Notes: generated by a model from the sequence alone, not told the origin. Positions 1-6,597 are shown, numbered from the stretch's first letter. The stretch is 16,517 bases of DNA from DATFMH01 sp035267045 (GCA_035267045.1 DATFMH010000091.1:1-16517); one strand, 5' to 3'. Translations and numbers: made by a program.

Positions 1-97
1 TATTTAGAAAAGAAATCCTTACAAATTATCTTAATTCCCCAATCCAATGGGCCCCACCTCCCAGGTGGTGTCCATTTAGCAAAGGCCACAAACCCTG
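1..97. repeat. 97-bp perfect direct repeat, left copy
   Basis: Positions 1-97 are identical to 996-1092. The first 45 bases are AT-rich and the rest is the start of palindromic unit 1. The match begins at base 1, so it may extend further left outside the window. Confidence 0.95.
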
Positions 98-401
98 AAT
101 GACACCGTAGGGCAAAGGTAGATGGACACCACTCCGGAAAAGCGTGGCGTGGAGCCCATCGAGCCCAATGGGCTCCACCTCCCAGGTGGTGTCCATATAG
201 CAAAAGGCCATAAACCCTGAATGACACTGCGGGCAAAAGTAGATGGACGCCACTCCGGAAAAGCGTGGCGTGGAGCCCATCGAGTCCAATGGGCCCCACC
301 TCCCAGGTGGTGTCCATTTAAAAAAGGCAACAAACCCTGTATGACACCACGGGGCAAAGGTAGATGGACGCCACTCCGGAAAAGTACGGTGGGGAGCCCA
401 T
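46..401. repeat. Left REP-like array: three 121-bp palindromic units
   Basis: Units start at 46, 167 and 288, an exact 121-bp period; the third is degenerate near its end (about 385-401). Unit 2 shows the folds best: outer arms 168-178 and 270-280 pair perfectly over 11 bp; CCACCT/AGGTGG form a 6-bp stem with a CCC loop (175-189); 247-253 and 265-271 form a 7-bp stem. In unit 1, 65-75 pairs perfectly with 122-132. Each unit carries GTAG (118-121, 239-242, 359-362) directly before the hairpin that starts ATGGAC. The array ends 5 bp from the RAYT stop codon. There are no unique spacers, so this is not a CRISPR array. Confidence 0.9.
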
Positions 402-406
402 TGTAT

Positions 407-955
407 CTAAACCCAATATTCTTTTTTAATATTTACAATCGAGTTATTTGAGAAATCAATAAACTGTTTAGTGTCATGGAAATAATTTTTTATTAATTGA
501 CATGATGGCAAAGAACCATTCCTAAATTCTGCATAATCCGGATAACTACAAAATGGCCATTCTCCTATACGATTAGTTAATCCAGATCTGATTGGGTTCT
601 GATGAATATAGGTTGTTAAAGTTATTAGATAATCCTCATTATCGATAAGTTTAGCTTTTGTGTGTTTTTGAAATAAACTTCCATTCCTATTATAACTCAC
701 ATTTATAGCTTTGGTATATGAGCTTAATAGTATTCCAATACTTTTTTTGATTTTGTCAACATCAATTCCTAATACTTTTACAAGAAAATGAAAATGAGTT
801 GGCATCAAACAATAAGCTATAACTAATAGATCCTCATTTAAATAGTGTCGAAATTTACTTAGAAATAATACGTAGTTAGAATATTCTCTAAACACTACTT
901 CTTTGTTGTTCGATCTGTTATAAATATGGTAATAATACCCAGTCTCCAAGTGCAT
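407..955 (-). CDS. REP-associated tyrosine transposase (RAYT, Y1/HUH family)
   Basis: This 182-residue protein belongs to the Y1_Tnp/IS200-like superfamily, RAYT branch, whose members cut and join single-stranded DNA at hairpins. The N-terminal HIYNR motif is at residues 10-14. The HUH metal-binding motif His54-Phe55-His56 lies in MPTHFHFLV. The probable catalytic tyrosine is Tyr116 in YIHQNP (116-121). A typical C-terminal WPFCSYPDY block is at 133-141. All expected blocks are present and no frameshift is seen, so it may be active. Its last codons are AT-rich and stop 5 bp from the third palindromic unit; its start lies 40 bp from the right-hand leader repeat. Family knowledge suggests it mobilises or maintains the flanking repeats; that these repeats are its substrate is inference. 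Confidence 0.9.
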   Translation of the reverse strand: MHLETGYYYHIYNRSNNKEVVFREYSNYVLFLSKFRHYLNEDLLVIAYCLMPTHFHFLVKVLGIDVDKIKKSIGILLSSYTKAINVSYNRNGSLFQKHTKAKLIDNEDYLITLTTYIHQNPIRSGLTNRIGEWPFCSYPDYAEFRNGSLPSCQLIKNYFHDTKQFIDFSNNSIVNIKKEYWV

Positions 956-995
956 ATATTTGATTAATTCATGAGTTGAATTTTATTAAATAGAT

Positions 996-1092
996 TATTT
1001 AGAAAAGAAATCCTTACAAATTATCTTAATTCCCCAATCCAATGGGCCCCACCTCCCAGGTGGTGTCCATTTAGCAAAGGCCACAAACCCTG
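996..1092. repeat. 97-bp perfect direct repeat, right copy
   Basis: Identical to 1-97. It begins 40 bp upstream of the RAYT start codon, so it may contain or displace the RAYT promoter. It is the first part of a longer duplication that runs to 1208. Confidence 0.95.
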
Positions 1093-1212
1093 TATGACAC
1101 CACGGGTCAAAAGTAGATGGGCTCCACCTCCCAGGTGGTGTCCATTTAGCAAAAGGCCATAAACCCTGAATGACACTGCGGGCAAAAGTAGATGGACGCC
1201 ACTCCGGAGTGG
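1041..1212. repeat. Right REP-like array: two shortened palindromic units
   Basis: The first unit (1041-1116) is only 75 bp because the equivalent of left bases 122-167 is missing; the junction falls at a shared ATGG. The second unit (1117-1208) matches unit 2 (168-259) at 91 of 92 positions and then stops inside its last hairpin. GTAG is kept in both (1113-1116, 1188-1191). At the broken end the sequence 1199-1212 is a perfect 14-bp palindrome, CCACTCC/GGAGTGG. Fifteen bases further on is the stop codon of the neighbouring glycosyltransferase gene. Confidence 0.88.
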
Positions 1213-1221
1213 TTAAAAAAC

Positions 1222-1249
1222 CTGCGTCATCTGCGTTCTATTAGTTCGC
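1222..1249 (-). repeat. Dispersed 28-mer, copy 1, over a gene 3' end
   Basis: Read on the minus strand, this 28-mer matches 3078-3105 at 21 of 28 positions, with the shared core AATAGAACGC followed by GAT and ACGC. It overlaps the last codons (Ile-Glu-Arg-Arg-stop) of the glycosyltransferase gene. I have the impression that similar motifs recur in Bacteroidota genomes, but that is memory and was not checked. Confidence 0.5.
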
Positions 1250-2261
1250 CAAATGTGCGTCGATGACGAACATAATATTGCCAGATGATGCTTAAGGTGA
1301 GAAGTGTCTTGGGATTATCAGGATTGGTTCGTCGGCTTGCGAGATGTTGCCGGCGGTTATTATAAACACTGAATCTTTTCCAGAAATGAATATGGGCCCG
1401 TAAAATAGCCCCTGCTTCCCTAAATTTGAATGTAACAAGAGAACGCAAAAAAGCTATGATATCGAGTTTAATCCTTACTGGAAATTTTGTCAGCAGATCA
1501 TAAGGTGTAGCATTTTTCCATAACATGATCAGGTTATTGCGGAAATTGTAATACATTTTTCGTGGTGACCCCATGGCCAGTGAGCCCCCACCTAAATGGT
1601 AAACTACACTACTGGGGCAGTAACGAACACGGTACCCGCGATTCCACAAGCGCCAGCACAGGTCAATTTCTTCCATATGAAATTCGAAATCCTCATCAAA
1701 ACCATTCATCAGTTCAAATTGGTCTTTACGAATAGCGAAAGCGGCTCCACTTGCCCAGAAGATATCGGTGGGTTCATCGTATTGACCATTGTCTTTTTCC
1801 ACGGTTTCTAAAATGCGGCCCCGGCAGAAGGGATACCCGTATTTATCGAGAAAGCCGCCGGCGGCACCGGCATATTCAAAATATTCTTTGTTGGTGTGTG
1901 ATCGTAATTTTGGCTGTACAACGGCCACTTCAGGATTATTCTGAAAAACATCATTCAAGGGCGTCAGCCAACCGGGATCAACTTCTACATCATTATTTAA
2001 AAAAAGGAGAATATCCCCGGTAGCTTTTTTGGCAGCCCGGTTGTTACCACCGCAATAACCATAATTCTCATCTAACCTGACAACCCTGACACCGGGAAAA
2101 TTCTCCTGTACCCATTCTCTGGTATCATCTGAGGAGGCATTATCGGCTATGAGAATTTCATAATCAGGAAAATCCGTGGCAGCCACTGATGACAAATAGT
2201 TTTTTAAATGATGCAAGGCATTCCAGGTAACAATAATTATACTGAAACGGAATTGCTTCAT
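1227..2261 (-). CDS. GT2-family glycosyltransferase (rhamnosyltransferase-like)
   Basis: This 344-residue GT-A fold glycosyltransferase should transfer a sugar from a nucleotide sugar to a cell-surface glycan at the cytoplasmic face of the inner membrane. The N-terminal strand FSIIIVTWN (6-14), DNASSDDT (40-47) and the metal-binding NND (89-91) are standard family-2 landmarks. EEIDLCWR (197-204) holds the likely catalytic acidic residues, followed by YHLGGGS (221-227), as in WbbL-like rhamnosyltransferases. The C-terminal third is basic and aromatic, which suits membrane association. It is a lone minus-strand gene with no other polysaccharide genes nearby, so its acceptor cannot be told. Its 3' end overlaps a dispersed repeat and lies 15 bp from the REP-like array. 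The ATG start directly precedes the first conserved strand. Confidence 0.93.
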   Translation of the reverse strand: MKQFRFSIIIVTWNALHHLKNYLSSVAATDFPDYEILIADNASSDDTREWVQENFPGVRVVRLDENYGYCGGNNRAAKKATGDILLFLNNDVEVDPGWLTPLNDVFQNNPEVAVVQPKLRSHTNKEYFEYAGAAGGFLDKYGYPFCRGRILETVEKDNGQYDEPTDIFWASGAAFAIRKDQFELMNGFDEDFEFHMEEIDLCWRLWNRGYRVRYCPSSVVYHLGGGSLAMGSPRKMYYNFRNNLIMLWKNATPYDLLTKFPVRIKLDIIAFLRSLVTFKFREAGAILRAHIHFWKRFSVYNNRRQHLASRRTNPDNPKTLLTLSIIWQYYVRHRRTFGELIERR

Positions 2262-2321
2262 AGACGGTTATAATTAATTTAATATCAAGTAAATGAAAAA
2301 AATACTTTTTTTGTTTTGATG

Positions 2322-2368
2322 TTGACAGGAAAATGCCAAAATTCCTGCTTAAATATACACACTGTCAA
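2322..2368 (+). promoter_or_regulatory. Nested inverted repeats in the phosphodiesterase leader
   Basis: TTGACAG (2322-2328) is the exact inverse of CTGTCAA (2362-2368), and CAGGAA (2326-2331) of TTCCTG (2342-2347). The two stems share CAG and could be alternatives. TTGACA also resembles a -35 box, but no -10 is well spaced from it. This lies in the 132-bp gap between divergent genes. Confidence 0.3.
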
Positions 2369-2393
2369 TGGATTAGTAGAATTAAAAATTAAG

Positions 2394-2912
2394 ATGTTGA
2401 AAATTGGTCTGATTTCCGACACACATAATTATTTGGATCCCCAGGTATTCAAATATTTCAAGGATTGTGATGAAATATGGCATGCCGGTGATTTTGGAAG
2501 TATTCAGATAGCTGAAGAACTTGAGAAAATTGCGCCTGTTATTGGTGTTTATGGGAATATTGACGGTCAGGATATCCGTAAAGTGTATCCATTAAATCAA
2601 CGTCTAACGAAAGATGGGGTGGATGTCTGGATGACTCACATTGGTGGAAATCCCGGACGGTATGCACTTCCAATACGTAAAGAGATGGAAGAAAATCCAC
2701 CAAATCTTTTTATTTGCGGGCATTCTCATATCCTGAAGATTGCAAGAGATCCACTGAATAGAAAAATATTATATATGAATCCCGGTGCGGCCGGTAAACA
2801 AGGTTTTCAGTTGATGCGGACTATTATCCGTTTTTCTATAGATGATGGAAGGGTTACTAATGTAGAAGTGATAAATTTGGGTGCCAGAACTGAAAAAGTC
2901 AGTGATCAGTAA
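2394..2912 (+). CDS. YfcE/MJ0936-type metallophosphoesterase
   Basis: This is a 172-residue calcineurin-like phosphodiesterase, probably cytoplasmic, of the small YfcE/MJ0936 family, which hydrolyses phosphodiesters in vitro and whose cellular substrate is generally unclear. The two-metal site is complete: Asp9 and His11 in SDTH, Asp33 in HAGD, Asn55 in GNID, His82 in MTHIG, and GHSH (109-112). I chose the ATG at 2394 because it directly precedes the first conserved strand and gives normal family length. An in-frame ATG at 2316 would add 26 residues with no family character and would cross the inverted repeats. The last three codons and the stop lie inside a heptamer repeat, so the C-terminal Ser-Asp-Gln is repeat-derived. 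The gene stands alone and converges with the desaturase gene. Confidence 0.92.
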   Translation: MLKIGLISDTHNYLDPQVFKYFKDCDEIWHAGDFGSIQIAEELEKIAPVIGVYGNIDGQDIRKVYPLNQRLTKDGVDVWMTHIGGNPGRYALPIRKEMEENPPNLFICGHSHILKIARDPLNRKILYMNPGAAGKQGFQLMRTIIRFSIDDGRVTNVEVINLGARTEKVSDQ

Positions 2913-2933
2913 GCAGTAAACAGTTTCAGTTAA
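2900..2933 (+). repeat. CAGT heptamer array over a stop codon
   Basis: The array reads CAGTGAT, CAGTAAG, CAGTAAA, CAGTTT, CAGTTAA from 2900 to 2933: four heptamers and one hexamer. It includes the last codons and the TAA stop (2910-2912) of the phosphodiesterase gene. A related array starts at 16231, just after the sigma-factor stop codon. Confidence 0.7.
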
Positions 2934-2935
2934 CT

Positions 2936-2959
2936 AAATGAACCCGATGGGTTCATTTT
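2936..2959 (+). terminator. Probable intrinsic terminator after the phosphodiesterase gene
   Basis: A perfect 10-bp stem, AAATGAACCC (2936-2945) with GGGTTCATTT (2949-2958), closes a GAT loop. It ends in a short run of T only, so it is a moderate candidate. The AT-rich outer stem could serve convergent transcription from the minus strand too. Confidence 0.55.
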
Positions 2960-2990
2960 CAAATTCCTTCCCTTGGGATGGTGTAGCTTG

Positions 2991-3008
2991 TCCCGTAGAA
3001 TTACGGGA
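2991..3008. repeat. Perfect 7-bp hairpin in the convergent gap
   Basis: TCCCGTA (2991-2997) pairs exactly with TACGGGA (3002-3008) around a four-base GAAT loop. No T tract follows on either strand, so it is more like a small dispersed palindrome than a terminator. Confidence 0.45.
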
Positions 3009-3077
3009 GTTAGGGTTCGTGATTAAAGGCCGGTCATTTTTCCTTGTTCATAACACTTATATCTTACATCTTGCGAA

Positions 3078-3105
3078 GCGCGTTATCCGCGTTCTATTTT
3101 ATCGC
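3078..3105 (-). repeat. Dispersed 28-mer, copy 2
   Basis: This matches 1222-1249 at 21 of 28 positions in the same orientation. It begins 5 bp after the stop codon of the desaturase gene. Both copies thus lie at the 3' end of a minus-strand gene. Confidence 0.5.
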
Positions 3106-3109
3106 AAAT

Positions 3110-4588
3110 CTACTGAAAATCTCTTGTTATCAATCGCATGGCATGAAATGTGGATAGTATAACAAGAGGAATTCCTCCGCCCGGATGTGTGCTGCCCCCA
3201 ACCAGGTACAGGTTTTTGACATAGGGAGATTTATTCCGGGGCCTTATGAATGCCGAAAGTTTGTTATTGGAGGAGGTGCCGTAAATGGAGCCCTTGTTAG
3301 ATCTGTACTTTTGGTAAAAATCCTCCGGGGTGATCGTATGCTTAAATTCAATAGACTCCCGTAATCCTTCAAGTCCACGTTTTTCCAACTCACTGATAAT
3401 TTTATCAGCATAGGCTTCTCCTCGTTCTTCCCATGCGTAAGAGGAGCTTAAATAGGGGGCATTAACCATTACAAACAAGTTCGAACCACCTTCAGGACTC
3501 AGATTGTGATCCCGGTGCGAGGTATTTGTTACATATATTGTCGGATCGTCCGGCATGACTCTATCGTCGAAAATCTGTTCAAATTCTTTGTGATAATCGG
3601 TACTGAAAAACAGGTTATGGTGATCCAATTGAGGAAATGTTTTATTAGATCCCAAAAGAAGAACGAAACCGGAACAGGAAGGTTCAAGCTTTTCTATTTT
3701 CTCTTTCTTCTTATAAGAAAAAGCATTATCCGGTAATAAATTCAGATATGTTTCACTGGCATCACTATTCGAAACAATCAGGTCAAATGATTCATCATGT
3801 TCTCCATTAATTATTAGGTGAGATACTTTATTATCCTCAATACCAATATGTTGTACATCACTATTAAAGTTAATTATAACACCTGATTTTTCAGCCAGTT
3901 TGATGAGCGCTTCTATTAAACGGTACATTCCATTCCTGATATAATATCCCCCCATTGTTAACTCCACATGAGGTATGATATTGAAAGTGGCAGGTGCTTT
4001 ATATGGGGATGAACCGTTATAGGTAGTGAAACGTTTAAAGAATTTCCTCAGATATTCCGATTCAAAATAGGTGTCAACCCGATTGGCAACGGTAGAGAAT
4101 GCGTCGATTCGAAGAAGATCAACATATCTTAATCCCAGGAAATCGAGCCAGCTATTCAACGGATTTAACAGAAAAGAAGTGAAAGTACGATCGTAAATAT
4201 CTTCGGAATAATTCAAAAAGTTACTATATGCTTTAATATCACCGGGAGCTATTTTTTTAATCTCATTCAAAGTCTTTTCTTTATCCGAATAACAATTAAA
4301 AATGGTGCCGTCCGGATAAAAATAGCGGCATAAAAGGTCAAGGGGCTCTACTTCAAGGTAATCTTCGATATCCTCATCACATAGAGCGAAAACCTGATCC
4401 AGCAAATAAGGCATTGTCAGAAGGCTGGGACCGGTATCAAAACGATATCCATCATAAATGACCTGGTTTAATTTACCCCCGGCAGAGTCATTTTTCTCAT
4501 AAACTGTTACCTCATAACCGTCATTAGCCAATAGACAGGCAATGGCAAGGCCTCCGATTCCGGCACCAATTACACCGGCTTTTAACAT
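3110..4588 (-). CDS. Phytoene desaturase family protein (CrtI/CrtD type)
   Basis: This 492-residue FAD-dependent enzyme belongs to the CrtI family, which inserts double bonds into carotenoid precursors at the membrane. The N-terminal dinucleotide-binding motif is GAGIGG (8-13), with the ribose-binding Glu31 at the end of the second strand, then GGKL and the typical FDTGPSLLTMP segment. The C-terminal FAD block is LYLVGGSTHPGGGIPLV (about 460-476). Length is normal. Sequence alone does not tell phytoene desaturase from 1-hydroxycarotenoid 3,4-desaturase (CrtD) or related carotenoid oxidases, so no symbol is given. It is last in a four-gene minus-strand run, 24 bp after the methyltransferase gene. 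No crtB or other carotenoid gene is in the window. AGGG about 8 bases before the ATG may be a ribosome binding site. Confidence 0.9.
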   Translation of the reverse strand: MLKAGVIGAGIGGLAIACLLANDGYEVTVYEKNDSAGGKLNQVIYDGYRFDTGPSLLTMPYLLDQVFALCDEDIEDYLEVEPLDLLCRYFYPDGTIFNCYSDKEKTLNEIKKIAPGDIKAYSNFLNYSEDIYDRTFTSFLLNPLNSWLDFLGLRYVDLLRIDAFSTVANRVDTYFESEYLRKFFKRFTTYNGSSPYKAPATFNIIPHVELTMGGYYIRNGMYRLIEALIKLAEKSGVIINFNSDVQHIGIEDNKVSHLIINGEHDESFDLIVSNSDASETYLNLLPDNAFSYKKKEKIEKLEPSCSGFVLLLGSNKTFPQLDHHNLFFSTDYHKEFEQIFDDRVMPDDPTIYVTNTSHRDHNLSPEGGSNLFVMVNAPYLSSSYAWEERGEAYADKIISELEKRGLEGLRESIEFKHTITPEDFYQKYRSNKGSIYGTSSNNKLSAFIRPRNKSPYVKNLYLVGGSTHPGGGIPLVILSTFHAMRLITRDFQ

Positions 4589-4612
4589 AATATTACCCTG
4601 ATTTTTAATTCC

Positions 4613-6022
4613 TTAATCTTTGAGATTCAGTTTTGCAACATTCTCAATGTGATAGGTTTGTGGAAACATGTCAACCGGTTGAACTTCTTCAATGGTATAA
4701 ACCTCAGACAGTTCAGCCAGGTCACGGGAAAGTGTAGCGCTGTCACAACTCACATAAACAATTCGTTTGACTTTGAGCTCTTTCAGTTTAGTAACGACAT
4801 CGGGATGCATCCCGGAACGGGGCGGGTCAGTTATTATCACATCGGGCTTGCCGAATTCATCAATTAACTCATCCGTGAATACATCTTTCATATCTCCAAG
4901 GCGAAATTCAACATTGCTGACTTCATTTTCTCCGGCATTGGACCGGGCATTTTCGATGGCGATATCATTCACTTCAATACCTACGATCTGTTTTGCCTTC
5001 CCGCTGGCATAAAGTGTCAGGGTACCTACTCCACAATAAAGATCATATACCAGGTCCTCAGGCTTGATTTCAGCATATTTGAGAGCCACATCATACAACG
5101 TCTCTGCCTGCCGGGTGTTTGTCTGGAAAAAGGCGTTGGGATGTATTTTAAACGAATAGGAGCCGATGGAATCACGAATATAACCGGTACCATAATATGT
5201 TTTCTCATAACGTCCAACAGCTACAGGCGATTTAGTATCGTTAATATTATTTACGATGGTTGTGATTCGGGGAAAAGTTTTCAATAGCTTTCCCGTAAGA
5301 TCATTCAAAACAGTCTCGTCATCATTATAAGTGACAATATTAACCATCAGATCGTCGGTGTGATATGAGTTTCGTATAGCCACATTTCGAAAAAAGCCGG
5401 TATGTTTTACCGTATTGTAAGGGGGGATGTCGTTTTCGAGTGCATAAGAACGGACAAAATCCATAATTTCATAGGAGACAGGATCCTGTAGATGGCATTC
5501 ATCGAGGTTCAAAATACGGTCAAAGCGTCCCGGGACATGAAGCCCAACGGCAACATCTTTGTCTTTTATTACTTTCCCGCTCTTGATTTCCTCTTCGGTC
5601 AGCCAGCGTCGATCACCAAAGCTGTATTCCATCTTATTACGGTAATAAAATGGTTGTTCCGATCCGATGGTAGGGTTCGGCACGAGATCAGTGAACCCTC
5701 CAATCCTTTTCAAATGGTCTTGAACCTGACTACGTTTGATTTCAAGCTGATATTCATAAGGAACATGCTGCCATGAACACCCACCGCATATTGCTGCATG
5801 TTGGCATCGTGGGATTATTCGTTTTTCACCCGCCTCAATCACTTCAAGGAGTTTGGCCTCCCGGTATTTCTTCCTCTTTTTAATGATACGGGCCTTAACA
5901 ATATCTCCCGGAACTGTATTTTTGACAAAAACAGCAAGATTATCAATCCTGCCTACACCTTTCCCTTCAAACGCTGCGGAATCGATCTGTAATGTGATTT
6001 CCGCTCCTTTTTTTAAACTCAT
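4613..6022 (-). CDS. rlmD: 23S rRNA (uracil-C5)-methyltransferase, RlmD/RumA type
   Basis: This 469-residue SAM-dependent enzyme should make 5-methyluridine in 23S rRNA. Residues about 1-62 form a basic TRAM RNA-binding domain. The [4Fe-4S] ligands are Cys73, Cys79, Cys82 and Cys176. The catalytic domain has FFQ (298-300), the SAM motif DLYCGVGT (327-334), DPPRSG (399-404), the nucleophile Cys426 in VSCDSATLSRDL and the general base Glu460 in QTYHIE. All key residues are present. Family members methylate U1939 (RlmD) or U747 (RlmC) or are RlmCD-like; the iron-sulfur motif and TRAM domain fit RlmD, but site specificity outside proteobacteria is inference. It lies 20 bp downstream of the cyclic-nucleotide-binding-fold gene and 24 bp before the desaturase gene. 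Confidence 0.92.
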   Translation of the reverse strand: MSLKKGAEITLQIDSAAFEGKGVGRIDNLAVFVKNTVPGDIVKARIIKKRKKYREAKLLEVIEAGEKRIIPRCQHAAICGGCSWQHVPYEYQLEIKRSQVQDHLKRIGGFTDLVPNPTIGSEQPFYYRNKMEYSFGDRRWLTEEEIKSGKVIKDKDVAVGLHVPGRFDRILNLDECHLQDPVSYEIMDFVRSYALENDIPPYNTVKHTGFFRNVAIRNSYHTDDLMVNIVTYNDDETVLNDLTGKLLKTFPRITTIVNNINDTKSPVAVGRYEKTYYGTGYIRDSIGSYSFKIHPNAFFQTNTRQAETLYDVALKYAEIKPEDLVYDLYCGVGTLTLYASGKAKQIVGIEVNDIAIENARSNAGENEVSNVEFRLGDMKDVFTDELIDEFGKPDVIITDPPRSGMHPDVVTKLKELKVKRIVYVSCDSATLSRDLAELSEVYTIEEVQPVDMFPQTYHIENVAKLNLKD

Positions 6023-6042
6023 AAAATTAGAATACCGCTATA

Positions 6043-6597
6043 CTACTGTTCTTGTTTATTGCTGTTATCGATACTGATAGTCTCAACCTGAATGGAAAAT
6101 GCCTCAGAGGTATTTGTAGCCGATATCAGTTTATCGGTTGTTTTTTCAAGCAGATTAGTAGAAGTATAGGCTACATTTTCGAGGAATTTAATAGCTATGA
6201 GCGGATGCCTGTTTCTCAAAGTATCATAATCCGGTCGAAAGAAACCAAGTACTTTTACGTCTGTCAGGCATCTTGCGGAAGTTTTTCGTCTCATTTCGTA
6301 AATCACTGAAAGAGCTCCAAAACATTCACTCTGATGAACTTCATGACTCGGTATGTTTTCATACATTTCTTTATCGTCTTTCTCGAGACTCAATAGAACT
6401 TTCCCTTCTTCGAGAATATACATTCCCGAACCCGGATCACCCATGTAGTAGATAAATTCTCCTTTTTTATAACGTCTCTGATGACAGAGTTGCAGGAATT
6501 CATACCTTTCAGGTGGCGTCATATCAGACAGAAACGGTGTCTTGAATATGATATTTGTTTGATTTTTAATGGTATTAAGTTTTTTTGATCCAAACAT
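6043..6597 (-). CDS. Cyclic-nucleotide-binding-fold protein with degenerate ligand site
   Basis: The 184 residues hold one cNMP-binding beta-roll (about 18-125), with KKGEFIYYMGDPGSGMYILEEG typifying its first half (cited as residues 44-65). A helical segment and a Ser/Thr- and Gln-rich tail follow. There is no helix-turn-helix, so it is not a Crp/Fnr transcription factor. In the phosphate-binding cassette the usual FGE reads FGA (93-95), losing the Glu that contacts the ribose. By my alignment, the Arg that binds the phosphate is replaced near RRKTSA (103-108), although nearby Arg103/104 might substitute. It may bind another ligand or serve as a scaffold. It lies 23 bp after the BamA-like gene and 20 bp before rlmD, so all are probably cotranscribed. 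Its function is unknown. Confidence 0.85.
   Translation of the reverse strand: MFGSKKLNTIKNQTNIIFKTPFLSDMTPPERYEFLQLCHQRRYKKGEFIYYMGDPGSGMYILEEGKVLLSLEKDDKEMYENIPSHEVHQSECFGALSVIYEMRRKTSARCLTDVKVLGFFRPDYDTLRNRHPLIAIKFLENVAYTSTNLLEKTTDKLISATNTSEAFSIQVETISIDNSNKQEQ

Larger units (their letters stand above)
1..1212 (-). mobile_element. RAYT transposase flanked by REP-like palindromic repeat arrays
   Basis: The composite consists of a left array of three 121-bp-period palindromic units, a minus-strand RAYT gene, and a right array of two units. In RAYT orientation the order is two units, an AT-rich 45-bp leader, the gene, three units, then the leader again. The right array (996-1208) aligns to left positions 1-259 with 7 mismatches and one 46-bp deletion, so the two sides arose by duplication. 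The GC-rich repeats contrast with the AT-rich gene. RAYTs with flanking REPs are a known arrangement; calling this one such unit is inference from the HUH protein and the hairpin repeats. The left boundary may lie outside the window. Confidence 0.75.

Noticed and set aside
46..401. CRISPR array
   Set aside because: The whole 121-bp period is repeated with no unique spacers, and no cas genes are present.
46..401. Integron attC sites (some are of similar length and palindromic)
   Set aside because: No GTTRRRY/RYYYAAC core sites, no cassette genes between units and no integrase; a RAYT is present instead.
26..451. Three overlapping open frames (26-289 minus, 76-357 minus, 221-451 plus) across the left repeat array
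   Set aside because: They are frames running through 121-bp palindromic repeats; the encoded sequences are repetitive, match no family and exist because the repeat lacks stops.
2316..2393. Upstream in-frame start for the phosphodiesterase
   Set aside because: It adds 26 residues before a clean family N-terminus and crosses leader inverted repeats.
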